Part shown: piece by piece, positions 1 to 7,389 of the stretch | Layout: each line of letters opens with the position of its first letter | Numbering within the stretch: the stretch's first letter is position 1 | Assembly: GCF_000717715.1 (NCBI RefSeq) | Contig: NZ_JOAI01000007.1 | Coordinates: 1 to 64,000, forward strand | DNA length: 64,000 bases | Direction: 5' to 3' | DNA from: Streptomyces sp. NRRL B-24484 | Lineage (GTDB): Bacteria > Actinomycetota > Actinomycetes > Streptomycetales > Streptomycetaceae | Position numbers and translations under genes: made by a program | Notes under the pieces: generated by a model | Told to the model about the DNA's origin: nothing | The model's database searches: none | What the model saw: only the letters and a program-made list of their open reading frames with translations

Positions 1-890
1 GGCAGGCACTCCGGTTCACCGCGAACGCCCGGTGGAAGATCACGCCGGGCGGGAAGCTGTCCCTGCCGAAGGTGGGCGACCTGGACGTGAAGTGGTCGCG
101 CATCCTGCCGTCCGACCCGTCCACGGTGACAGTGGTCAAGGACTCCGCCGGCCGGTACTTCGCCTCGTTCGTCATCGAGACCGACCCCGCCGCGGACCTG
201 GCCCGCATGTCCGACACCGACACGGCGGTGGGAATCGACCTGGGGCTGACGCACTTCGCGATCCTGTCCGACGGCACGAAGATCGACAGTCCCCGCTTCC
301 TGCGCCGCGCCGAGAAGAAGCTGAAGCGCGCGCAGCAGGCCCTCGGCCGCAAGGCCAAGGGATCGAAGAACCGCGACAAGGCCCGCACCAAGGTCGCCCG
401 CGCACACGCGCGGGTCGCCGACGCGCGGCGCGAGTTCCACCACCAGTTGTCCACCCGGCTGATCCGCGACAACCAAGCGGTCGCCGTCGAGGACCTGGCG
501 GTGAAGGGGCTCGCGCGCACGCGCATGGCCAAGTCGGTGCACGACGCCGGCTGGTCGCAGTTCGTCAACATGCTGGAGTACAAGGCCGCACGGTACGGGC
601 GCGCCCTCATCCGGATCGGCCGCTTCGAGCCGACGTCCCAGGTGTGCTCACAGTGCGGCGTCAAGGACGGCCCCAAGCCTCTGTGCGTCCGGACATGGAC
701 CTGCGGAGCCTGTGGGGCCGTCCTCGACCGGGACATCAACGCGGCGGTCAACGTCGCCAGGGCCGCCGGACTGGCGGTGTCGGCCTGTCGAGCGCAGGTA
801 AGACGGGCATCCGTGCCCGCGCAGCGCAGTGAAGCAGGAACCCACCCGAAGCCCTCACCCATCCGGTGGGAGCAGGCGGGCTCCACCGCA
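1..890 (+). mobile_element. IS200/IS605-family element, right part
   Basis: The mobile element is defined by its tnpB. The right boundary is inferred near 840-890, where TnpB homology stops and the interrupted gene on the minus strand begins. An imperfect hairpin can be drawn there (AGCCC near 853 pairing with GGGCT near 880, enclosing CTCACC and GGTGGGAG), as expected for a subterminal hairpin of this family. The left end is outside the window. The exact boundary is not determined. Confidence 0.5.
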
Positions 891-1115
891 CAGGTCGCAC
901 GGCCCGGCAGCTCCGCCCCGCCGGCCGGCGCCGCATCGAGGAAGGCCCGGGCCGTCCCCGGTTCGTGCAGGCTCAGCACCGGCCCGTCCGCCGTCGTCAC
1001 CGCACCGGAGGGCAGGAACCCGTCCGACACCGTCCGGCCCAGCCCCTCGGCGAACACCACCGGCAGCCGCCCGGCGACCCCCGGCCGGCGGACCGTCAGG
1101 ACATTGCGGCACTGA
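1..1115 (+). CDS. tnpB: IS200/IS605-type TnpB (OrfB), 5' end outside window
   Basis: TnpB is the RNA-guided RuvC-like nuclease encoded by IS200/IS605-family elements. The frame is open from the first bases of the window, so the N-terminus is missing. Visible motifs are the RuvC-I Asp (GIDLGLTHFA, about base 235), the RuvC-II Glu (VAVEDLAVKG), a CSQCG...CGACG zinc ribbon and the RuvC-III Asp (DRDINAAVNVA, about base 730). Homology appears to end near base 840 (AQRSEAGTHPK). The remaining roughly 90 codons to the stop at 1113-1115 run antisense through a different gene, so the natural TnpB stop has been lost or the element end was rearranged. No TnpA is visible. It could still supply nuclease activity if the upstream part is intact. 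Confidence 0.85.
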   Translation, partial: QALRFTANARWKITPGGKLSLPKVGDLDVKWSRILPSDPSTVTVVKDSAGRYFASFVIETDPAADLARMSDTDTAVGIDLGLTHFAILSDGTKIDSPRFLRRAEKKLKRAQQALGRKAKGSKNRDKARTKVARAHARVADARREFHHQLSTRLIRDNQAVAVEDLAVKGLARTRMAKSVHDAGWSQFVNMLEYKAARYGRALIRIGRFEPTSQVCSQCGVKDGPKPLCVRTWTCGACGAVLDRDINAAVNVARAAGLAVSACRAQVRRASVPAQRSEAGTHPKPSPIRWEQAGSTAQVARPGSSAPPAGAASRKARAVPGSCRLSTGPSAVVTAPEGRNPSDTVRPSPSANTTGSRPATPGRRTVRTLRH

Positions 1116-1216
1116 CGCTCCGCGCGCTCGCCACCCACGTGGGAGTGCCGCACCGACCACAGGACGGTCCCGTCACCGACGACCGTCCGCCGGGCCCTTT
1201 GCCCGCTGCGCACCAT
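880..1216 (-). pseudogene. small hypothetical protein, 3' end disrupted by IS element
   Basis: The minus strand reads from ATG 1216 with good codon bias: MVRSGQRARRTVVGDGTVLWSVRHSH-type start, a conserved-looking middle (LPVVFAEGLGRTVSDGFLP) and LHEPGTARAFLDAA. I recall similar short Streptomyces proteins of unknown function that end shortly after the LHEPG...FLDEA block; that resemblance is from memory. Here the frame meets no stop and continues antisense into tnpB to the window edge. I infer that the IS insertion removed or separated the natural C-terminus. The divergent gene at 1458 shares its upstream region. Confidence 0.5.
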
Positions 1217-1457
1217 GGGCGGCAGCCTGGGCCCTGCCTTCCGAGGCGCAGGGGTCGTCGGCCTTCGCCCGCGATGCCGTACGTCCCCGAACCGACCTCC
1301 CGGGGGTCCTCGAAGACCGCTCCCGGGCGAACCCCGGAGGCGGCCGCCGGGCGGGGCGGTGCGGCCGTTCGGTGGCCCGGGTGTGCACTTTTCGGTTCTG
1401 GCTCGTTGGGTGGGTGTGGCGGAAGATGCGGGTGGTGGTGGACGGCGTGCCGCGCCG

Positions 1458-1892
1458 ATGGTGTGGGCCCTGGCGGTGCGCGAGGGGCCGGACGGCCGGT
1501 CGGAGGCGGAGGCGATCGTCGAGGTCGGGCAGGAGTGGTACGGCGAGCTCGTCGCGGACGCGATGGACAGCGGGTTCGTCCTCGCCGCGGGCAAGCCCCC
1601 GGCCACCACCGGCGTGGTGGAGGTCCGGGAGGGCTGGTTCGAACGGCTGGTGCTGGTCGGCGGCCGCGGGGTCTGGGAGCCGCACCCGCCGGTGCAGGCC
1701 TCCTCGGTCTGGCAGACCGCGGCGGCCGAGCCCCCGGGTGTGCTCGTCCTCGTCGTCCCGCCCGGCACCTGGCCGCCCGGGCTGATGGGCCTCGACCCGA
1801 TGCAGCAGGCGGAGGCCTTCGGCCGCAGCCTGGAGGCCGCCCGCCTGCGGGGACTCGTCCTGCACGGCACGGCCTCGGTCGTGAAGCACTGA
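1458..1892 (+). CDS. hypothetical protein (144 aa)
   Basis: A soluble acidic protein with no motif I recognise. The reading frame is open from 1215, but the segment before MVWALAVREGPD is arginine/glycine/proline-rich and looks non-coding, so ATG 1458 is chosen; a GTG about 16 codons upstream is possible. The sequence is rich in short beta-like segments (WFERLVLVGG, GVLVLVVPPGTWPPG) and ends in a helix (AEAFGRSLEAARLRGLVLHG). It lies between the disrupted gene and a VanZ-like gene and shows no operon link. No function is assigned. Confidence 0.6.
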   Translation: MVWALAVREGPDGRSEAEAIVEVGQEWYGELVADAMDSGFVLAAGKPPATTGVVEVREGWFERLVLVGGRGVWEPHPPVQASSVWQTAAAEPPGVLVLVVPPGTWPPGLMGLDPMQQAEAFGRSLEAARLRGLVLHGTASVVKH

Positions 1893-1970
1893 CGAGGTGT
1901 CAAATCCCTTGCACGGGTTACACGCAGACCGGTCGGGACACCGACGCGTGGATCCGGGGAGGGCGGGGCG

Positions 1971-2672
1971 ATGGCCTTGAGGCGCACGGGCACGGGCAGC
2001 GGGGCGGTCGGCGGTGCGGCCGCCGCGGTGGCGGAGCGGGTACGGGCGGAGGGCGCGGCGCCGCGGCGCGTCCGGAAGCGGCGGCGGCCGGAGCCGGAGC
2101 GGCCGCTGCCGTTCCTGCACCGCCCGGGCCCGGTGGCCGCACTGGTGCGCCTGCTGGTGTTCCTGGTCGCCCTGGCGGCGACCGTCCTGTTCGCGGTGGC
2201 GCTCGCCCGCGCCACCCTCGTCCCGCAGCCGGGGTCGCGCGGCCTCGTGCACGCCAACCTCCGGCCCGGATCGACCCTGGAGCTCTACCTCGACCGGCCC
2301 GCGGTCCGCGAGGCGGTCAAGCAGGTCGGCGGGAACCTGCTGCTCGGGGCCCCGTTCGGGGTCCTGTTGCCGCTGCTGTCGCGGCGGGTCGGCGGGCTGG
2401 TGCGCGTCACGCTGCTCACGGCCCTGACGATGGCGTTGGTGGAGTGCGCGCAAGCCGGGCTCGTTCCGGGCCGTGCCTTCGACATCGACGACGTGCTGCT
2501 CAACACCGCCGGTGCGGTGCTGCTCCACCTGGTGGCCGGCCGCCGGATCGGGCGGGCGCTGCACCGCGCCCCGCGTGCCGGCCGCGTCCGGGATGACGGC
2601 ACGGCGGGCTGTGCCGGACGCGCCGGCGATGCCGAGTGCGCCGGATGCGGGCGGCCTGTGGCCCAACCATGA
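1971..2672 (+). CDS. VanZ-like family membrane protein
   Basis: This belongs to the VanZ-like family, whose namesake affects teicoplanin susceptibility; most actinobacterial members have no known role. The N-terminal 60 residues are basic and cytoplasmic. They are followed by a TM helix (AALVRLLVFLVALAATVLFAV), the conserved VGGNLLLGAPFGVLLPLL helix, a third (VTLLTALTMALVECAQ) and the diagnostic RAFDIDDVLLNTAGAVL. The C-terminal tail is cysteine-containing and low complexity (CAGRAGDAECAGCG), which is unusual for the family. ATG 1971 has a GGAGGG ribosome site seven bases upstream. It is convergent with the sortase gene. Confidence 0.85.
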   Translation: MALRRTGTGSGAVGGAAAAVAERVRAEGAAPRRVRKRRRPEPERPLPFLHRPGPVAALVRLLVFLVALAATVLFAVALARATLVPQPGSRGLVHANLRPGSTLELYLDRPAVREAVKQVGGNLLLGAPFGVLLPLLSRRVGGLVRVTLLTALTMALVECAQAGLVPGRAFDIDDVLLNTAGAVLLHLVAGRRIGRALHRAPRAGRVRDDGTAGCAGRAGDAECAGCGRPVAQP

Positions 2673-2768
2673 CCTGGCCCCGGGCCCAGGCCGCCCGGTG
2701 CCGACTGTGGCACAGGTGCGTCCGGTTGTGCGCGATCGTCTCAGCAGGCGAAAGGGCGGTGGTCCCGG

Positions 2769-3542
2769 TCACGGGTCGACGGCGGAGAGCGTGGCGTAGA
2801 CGACGACGTTGCCGAGGTAGCCGGTGCGTTTGGTGAAGCCGCCGCCGCAGGTGATCAGCCGGAGTTCCGGCCGGCCGCCGGCGTTGCCGTAGACCTTGCC
2901 GTCGGGGAAGGACTTCTTGTCGTAGACCTCGACGGCGTCCACGGTGAACACCGCGGTCCGGCCGTCGGCCCGGTCGACCTCGACGGTCCGCCCCTTGGTG
3001 AGGGCGCCGAGCCGGAAGAAGACGGCCGGCCCGGTACGGGTGTCCACGTGACCGGCGAGGACGGCGGTGCCTGAGGAGCCGGGGGAGGCACCGCCGCCGT
3101 ACCAGCCCGCGAGGTCCGGGCGGTCGGCGGGCGGAGGTTGCAGTGCTCCCGCCGGGTCCAGGTCCAGCCTGGTCATCGGGGCGTTCACGCCGACGGCGGG
3201 GATGCGCAGGCGCACCGGGTCCGAGGGCGGCAACGCTCGGACGGCGTCCGGTTCGGCCGGGCGCTGCGTCGCGGGTGCGGGTACCGGAGTCGGTGCGGGC
3301 GCGGATGCGGGTCCCGGCGCGGCAGAAGGGGACGCGGCGGACGGGGACGTGACAGAAGGGGGCGGAGCGGGCGAGGGCGTCGGAAAGGCCTGGGCGGCCG
3401 AGGGCTGCGGCGGCCGTTCGGGGTGCGTCCCCCGGCCCACCAGCAGGAGGCCCAGCGCGAGTGCGCAGCCGAGGGCGAGGGCCGACGGCGTGGGGCGGCG
3501 TCCGCGGGTCGGACTGCCGGGCCCGGTCTCCATGGTGATCAC
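2769..3542 (-). CDS. class F sortase
   Basis: Class F sortases are actinobacterial transpeptidases of the outer membrane face; most have unknown substrates. The protein has an N-terminal TM or signal anchor (ALALGCALALGLLLVG, about 20-36) and a Pro/Ser/Ala-rich linker to about residue 100. A sortase barrel follows with the catalytic His in AGHVD, Cys in LITCGG and probable Arg in GFTKRTGYLGN. It begins with GTG ATC ACC ATG at 3542; ATG 3533 is an alternative. It lies 78 bp downstream of, and on the same strand as, a secreted anchored protein, so the two are probably an operon and possible partners. That pairing is inferred. Confidence 0.9.
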   Translation of the reverse strand: MITMETGPGSPTRGRRPTPSALALGCALALGLLLVGRGTHPERPPQPSAAQAFPTPSPAPPPSVTSPSAASPSAAPGPASAPAPTPVPAPATQRPAEPDAVRALPPSDPVRLRIPAVGVNAPMTRLDLDPAGALQPPPADRPDLAGWYGGGASPGSSGTAVLAGHVDTRTGPAVFFRLGALTKGRTVEVDRADGRTAVFTVDAVEVYDKKSFPDGKVYGNAGGRPELRLITCGGGFTKRTGYLGNVVVYATLSAVDP

Positions 3543-3620
3543 GCTTTCGGGTGCGGGGGACGGGAGGTGCCCGGCGCCCCGGACGGGTCCGGGGCGCCGG
3601 GCGAGGGGGCTGCCGCCCGG

Positions 3621-4109
3621 TCAGATACGGCCGGGGCGCACGCGGCGGCGCACCTTGACCGCGCCGCCGACCGCGGCACCGGCGACCAGCAGGCCGCCCA
3701 GGGCGACCCGGGCGCCGTCGGTGTCCGCGCTGCCGCCGAGCCCGGCGGCTACGGCACCGGTGGGCCGGCGGGTGATCTCGACGGTGTCCGTCATCTGGAT
3801 CCGCGGAGGACACTTCACGGTGACCTTGCTGCTGCCGGGCGCGGCGTCCTCGGGCACCTCGAAGGTGCCGACCAGCACGCCCGGACGGTCGCCCTGGAAG
3901 AGGTGGAACTGGCCGCCGGCCTCGGACTCGCCCTTGCCGTAGGTCACGTCGGGGCCGCAGGCCGTCGTGCTGACGGTGACGGTCGAGCCGGGGCTCGCGT
4001 TCCCGGGGCCGATGCGGATCCCGGAGTCGTCCGCCGCGGCGGCGGGGGCGGACAGGGCGAGGGCGCCGAGAGCCAGGGCGGAACCGATGGCGACGCGTGC
4101 AATCTGCAT
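3621..4109 (-). CDS. secreted, membrane-anchored protein beside sortase
   Basis: This 162-residue protein has a clear signal peptide (residues 1-26, cleavage after APAAAA). A beta-rich extracellular domain with two cysteines follows (TACGPDV and VTVKCPPR). A C-terminal hydrophobic segment (VALGGLLVAGAAVGGAV) and a basic stop-transfer tail KVRRRVRPGRI complete it. That layout resembles a sorting signal without an obvious LPXTG or LAXTG motif, so a noncanonical signal for the adjacent class F sortase is possible but unproven. ATG 4109 is preceded by GGAGG six bases upstream. It is the first gene of the two-gene unit with the sortase. Confidence 0.8.
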   Translation of the reverse strand: MQIARVAIGSALALGALALSAPAAAADDSGIRIGPGNASPGSTVTVSTTACGPDVTYGKGESEAGGQFHLFQGDRPGVLVGTFEVPEDAAPGSSKVTVKCPPRIQMTDTVEITRRPTGAVAAGLGGSADTDGARVALGGLLVAGAAVGGAVKVRRRVRPGRI

Positions 4110-4444
4110 GGATGTCCTCCGACGGGCACGTGGCCGGGCCGTCTGCCGGGTGCTGTGCCGTGCCCTCTGCCCGAGGAAACCGACGGCCCGTCAGTGCGGC
4201 AACCTGACGGACGCTCGACAGGGCCGTCCCGCCGGGCGCGTCCCGTCCCCGGCGGGCAGGATCCGTGCAGGTGGGAGGGGGTGTTCGACCGGAGATCGGC
4301 CGGGGTCGGCCGCGGTCGTGCGCACGGCGTCCAACGGGTGACGGCGCATCAGTGCGGCCCGGTCGCCCGCCCCCGTTCCGCCCAGGGACTTCCGTTGCCG
4401 GGAGCGCCCGTGACCGCGGGCCGGGAGCGTGGTGTGATGGGGCC
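4110..4444. other. 335-bp divergent intergenic region
   Basis: No gene with acceptable codon bias is seen. It holds the promoters of the secreted protein (minus) and the AraC regulator (plus). An inverted repeat CCGTCAG-N9-CTGACGG (4188-4194 and 4204-4210) lies about 80 bp upstream of the secreted protein start and is a candidate regulator site. Confidence 0.4.
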
Positions 4445-4837
4445 GTGAGCCGCGCCGCCGAAGACACCAACCGCCGCATGCTCCGGGCCCGGGACGCGAT
4501 GGACCGCCGGTACGCGCAACCGCTGGACGTCCCGGCGCTGGCCCGGATCGCGCACGTCTCCCCGGCGCACTTCGCCCGCACCTTCCGGACGGTGTTCGGC
4601 GAGACGCCGCACCGCTACCTGCAGCGCCGCCGGGTCGAGCGGGCGATGTTCCTGCTCCGGGAGACGGAGCGCAGCGTGACCGACATCTGCTACGAGGTGG
4701 GCTTCGGCAGCACGGGCACGTTCAGCCGCACCTTCCGCGGCATCGTGGGCCGGTCGCCGCGGGAGTACCGCAGGGCCGCGGTGGCGGCCGACGTGCCCAC
4801 CTGCTTCACGATGGCGTGGACGCGGCCGCACACCTGA
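4445..4837 (+). CDS. AraC-family transcriptional regulator (short form)
   Basis: This is a 130-residue protein that is almost only an AraC DNA-binding domain. The first helix-turn-helix is near residues 22-42 (LDVPALARIAHVSPAHFARTF) and the second near 72-95 (SVTDICYEVGFGSTGTFSRTF), followed by the family signature ending GRSPREYR. No N-terminal sensing domain is present. GTG 4445 is chosen because homology starts immediately after it; the upstream extension looks non-coding. It is 78 bp upstream of a VOC protein on the same strand, a pairing common in actinomycetes, and probably regulates it. Confidence 0.88.
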   Translation: MSRAAEDTNRRMLRARDAMDRRYAQPLDVPALARIAHVSPAHFARTFRTVFGETPHRYLQRRRVERAMFLLRETERSVTDICYEVGFGSTGTFSRTFRGIVGRSPREYRRAAVAADVPTCFTMAWTRPHT

Positions 4838-4902
4838 GCCGGATCGCGGCGCGCCGCGGCCGGATGCGCAGTTTCGGATAAGTCTTCCGCCGCTGCCGGC
4901 CC

Positions 4903-4908
4903 TAGCGT
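4903..4908 (+). promoter_or_regulatory. leaderless -10 box (TAGCGT) of VOC gene
   Basis: TAGCGT ends seven bases before ATG 4916. That spacing places transcription start at or next to the start codon, and there is no Shine-Dalgarno sequence, so a leaderless mRNA is inferred. Confidence 0.5.
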
Positions 4909-4915
4909 GGTTCCC

Positions 4916-5326
4916 ATGTTCACCTCCATCACGCACTCGCAGATCTACGTCCTCGACCAGGACGCGGCGCTCGACTTCTACGTCGGCAAGCTCGGCCTGG
5001 AGGTCGGGGCCGACGTCGACCTGGGATTCATGCGCTGGCTGACCGTCAACGTCCCCGGCCACCCCGACCGCCAGGTCCTGCTGGAGAAGCCGGGTCCGCC
5101 GGCCATGTCCGAGGAGACCGCCCAGCAGGTCCGCGAACTCGTCAGCAAGGGCGCGACGGGCGGCTCGCTGATCTTCAGCACCGACGACTGCCGCAAGACC
5201 TACGAGACCCTGCTCGGCCGCGGCGTCGAGTTCACCGAGGAGCCCACCGAGCGGCCGTACGGGATCGACTGCGGCCTGCGCGACCCGTTCGGCAACAGCA
5301 TCCGCTTCACCCAGCCCAAGGGCTGA
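4916..5326 (+). CDS. VOC-superfamily (glyoxalase/bleomycin-resistance fold) protein
   Basis: A 136-residue VOC protein with the typical opening (SQIYVLDQDAALDFYVGKLGLEV) and closing metal-ligand region (YGIDCGLRDPFGNSIRFTQ). VOC members are dioxygenases, isomerases, lyases or drug-binding resistance proteins, and the substrate cannot be read here. ATG 4916 is preferred over an upstream GTG (4907) because of the -10 box at 4903 and the alignment start MFTSITHSQ. It probably responds to the adjacent AraC-type regulator. Confidence 0.88.
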   Translation: MFTSITHSQIYVLDQDAALDFYVGKLGLEVGADVDLGFMRWLTVNVPGHPDRQVLLEKPGPPAMSEETAQQVRELVSKGATGGSLIFSTDDCRKTYETLLGRGVEFTEEPTERPYGIDCGLRDPFGNSIRFTQPKG

Positions 5327-5340
5327 GCCGGCCGGCCGGA

Positions 5341-5454
5341 TCAGGGGCGCGCCGGGGCCGTCCGCCCCGCGCGCCCCTCGCCGTCCGTCGCGAGGCGCTC
5401 CAGCCGGCGGCGCAGGAGGGCGGTCTCGGCGGGCTCCAGGGCGGTGTCCGGGGC
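5341..5454 (-). pseudogene. possible C-terminal fragment of unknown gene
   Basis: The minus strand ending at stop 5341 encodes LAPDTALEPAETALLRRRLE with strong GC3 bias and a helical tail. Upstream of about 5455 the frame becomes antisense to a short-chain dehydrogenase remnant and loses coding character. It looks like the tail of a gene whose front was deleted. The family was not recognised. Confidence 0.3.
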
Positions 5455-5610
5455 GAGGACGAGGAGACCGTCGCCCGCCTCGCCGCGCAGCCGCCGCTGC
5501 AGCGGCTCGGCACCCCGCAGGACATCGCCGAGGTGGTCGCCTTCCCGGCGAGCCCCGAGGGCCACTGGGTCAACGGCCAGGTGCTCCGCGCCAACGGCGG
5601 CATCGTCTGA
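5455..5610 (+). pseudogene. short-chain dehydrogenase/reductase, C-terminal remnant
   Basis: About 50 codons encode the unmistakable SDR C-terminus: PPLQRLGTPQDIAEVVAFP, then HWVNGQVLRANGGIV and stop (5608-5610). The Rossmann glycine motif, the catalytic YxxxK and roughly 200 N-terminal residues are absent. There is no start codon with a ribosome site, so this is a deletion remnant rather than a gene. It abuts a second remnant on the opposite strand at about 5455, which marks a recombination scar. Confidence 0.75.
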
Positions 5611-5732
5611 CCGCACGCCACCGCCGGTGCGCGGCGGACCGACGGCGCGCCACCGGGCATGTCGTGTACGCGTCTTCCCCTGGCGGCGGTGGACTGGCAG
5701 GCTGGTCGGGTTTGCCGACACCGGGAGGTCCC

Positions 5733-7316
5733 TTGTTACGCCTGTCAACCCTGGCCGTGGCGCTCACCAGCGCGTTCGTCCTCGTCACCGGAACGGCCGC
5801 CACCGCCACGGCCGCACCGGAGCCGGCGGCGGCCAAGGTGGAGCCGGTCGCCTGGACACCGTGCAACCCCGACCCGTCCAAGCCCGACCCGAAGATCTAC
5901 GACTGCGCCGTCTACCCCGTCCCGCTCGACTACGCGCACCCGTCCGGCGAGAAGATCGGCATCGCGATGATGCGCCGCCGCGCCGGGAACCCGGCCGAAC
6001 GGATCGGCTCGCTCTTCCTCAACCCCGGCGGCCCCGGCGGCAGCGGATACCTCTGGGCCACCACCACCCGGTTCGAGCCCCGCGTCACGGACAGCTTCGA
6101 CCTGATCGGCTTCGACCCGCGCGGTGTCGCCCGCAGCAACCCCCTCAGGTGCTTCACCACCGACGAGGAGGCCACCGCCGTCTTCGACCGCATGGTCGGC
6201 GTCCCCGTCACCCGCGACGAGATCGGCGGCACCCTCGCCGCCGACAAGGACTACACCGGCGCCTGCGCCCGCAACGCCGGCGAGCTGGTGAAGCACATGT
6301 CCACCCTGAACGTCGTCCGCGACCTCGACCGGATGCGGCAGGCCGTCGGCGACACCGGACTCACCTACGCCGGCTTCTCCTACGGCACCCTGATCGGCGC
6401 CACCTACGCCGCCCTGTACCCGGGCAAGGTGCGGGCCGTGATCGTCGACGGCAACGTCGACCCGCAACTGCGCCTGCACGACGGCCTCGAGTACGACCGG
6501 CAGCGCGCCACCGGCTTCGAGCTCGCCCTGGGCGAGTACCTCCGGCGCTGCCAGGCCGCCGGCGCACCGCGCTGCGCCTTCGCAGCCCCCGACACCCGAG
6601 CGAAGTTCGACGCCCTCCGCGACCACCTGCGGACCGCCCCGGTCACGCTGCCCGACGGCTCCACCGTCACCCTGAGCACCTTCACCGGCCAGGTCGCCAA
6701 CGCCCTCTACGCGCAGACCCGCCAGGCTCCGCTGGCCCGTTCGCTCCAGGCGCTCCACCTGGTGGTGAACCCGCAGCAGACCCTCGGCGCCGCACCCTCC
6801 GCGGACGAGGCGAAGCTGCTGGCGACCCCCGCCCCGACCGCACTGCGCGAAGCCCCGGCGGACACCCCGTACAGCGCCGACGACTCCTACTACGCCGTCA
6901 ACTGCCAGGACAAGCCCTTCCCGCCGGTGCCGCAGCTGTTCCCGCTGGTGGCCCGCGCCTGGGAGCGGGAGTCGCCGACCTTCGGCCGGTACCAGGCCTT
7001 CGACGCGCCGCCCTGCGCCACCTGGCCGGCTCCGGCCCTCACCTCCGAGCGGTACACCGGGCCGTGGAACCACCGCACGGCCACCCCGGTCATGGTGATC
7101 GGCAACACCTTCGACCCCGCCACCCGCTACGCCTTCGCCCAGCGGATGCAGCGGGAACTCGGCAACGCCGTGCTGGTCACGGTCGACGTGGTCGAGCACT
7201 GCGCGGTCGGCCGCAGCGCCGCGCTGAACACCCTGGTCACCTCGTACCTGGTCGACCGGACGCCGCCGCGGCCCGGGCAGCTGCTGAAGCCGGACGCCGA
7301 GGCGTTCCCCGCGTGA
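5733..7316 (+). CDS. secreted alpha/beta hydrolase, tripeptidyl-peptidase (S33, SlpD/E type)
   Basis: An exported serine peptidase like the Streptomyces mycelium-associated tripeptidyl aminopeptidases. TTG 5733 with GGGAGG four bases upstream fits a 30-residue signal peptide. The hydrolase domain shows the oxyanion motif LNPGGPGGSG, GFDPRGVARS, the nucleophile elbow TYAGFSYGTLIG (Ser), and a C-terminal TAP-like domain with Asp in GNTFDPATRY and His in VEHCAV. Codon 2 is TTA (5736-5738), the only TTA codon I found in a gene here, so translation may depend on the bldA leucyl-tRNA and hence on developmental stage. An ATG at 5664 would give a poor signal peptide. Confidence 0.9.
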   Translation: MLRLSTLAVALTSAFVLVTGTAATATAAPEPAAAKVEPVAWTPCNPDPSKPDPKIYDCAVYPVPLDYAHPSGEKIGIAMMRRRAGNPAERIGSLFLNPGGPGGSGYLWATTTRFEPRVTDSFDLIGFDPRGVARSNPLRCFTTDEEATAVFDRMVGVPVTRDEIGGTLAADKDYTGACARNAGELVKHMSTLNVVRDLDRMRQAVGDTGLTYAGFSYGTLIGATYAALYPGKVRAVIVDGNVDPQLRLHDGLEYDRQRATGFELALGEYLRRCQAAGAPRCAFAAPDTRAKFDALRDHLRTAPVTLPDGSTVTLSTFTGQVANALYAQTRQAPLARSLQALHLVVNPQQTLGAAPSADEAKLLATPAPTALREAPADTPYSADDSYYAVNCQDKPFPPVPQLFPLVARAWERESPTFGRYQAFDAPPCATWPAPALTSERYTGPWNHRTATPVMVIGNTFDPATRYAFAQRMQRELGNAVLVTVDVVEHCAVGRSAALNTLVTSYLVDRTPPRPGQLLKPDAEAFPA

Positions 7317-7340
7317 GCCGCGGACGCCGCTGAGCGGACG

Positions 7341-7377
7341 GGTCCGGCGGCCGACCGGTGCGGCCGGTCGCCGGACC
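7341..7377. terminator. bidirectional hairpin between convergent genes
   Basis: GGTCCGGCG-GCC-GACCGG (7341-7358) pairs with CCGGTCGCCGGACC (7364-7377). This gives a GC-rich stem with a three-base bulge between the stops at 7316 and 7390. There is no U tract, which is normal for this GC content. Confidence 0.6.
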
Positions 7378-7389
7378 GTCGCCGGGCCG

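Noticed and set aside
32..832. Long plus-strand frame overlapping tnpB
   Set aside because: It is an Arg/Pro/Gly-rich shadow of tnpB in another frame; the RuvC motifs are only in the tnpB frame.
1173..2666. Nearly 500-codon minus-strand frame opposite the VanZ gene
   Set aside because: High-GC DNA gives long antisense frames; the sense strand has TM helices and family motifs, the antisense has none.
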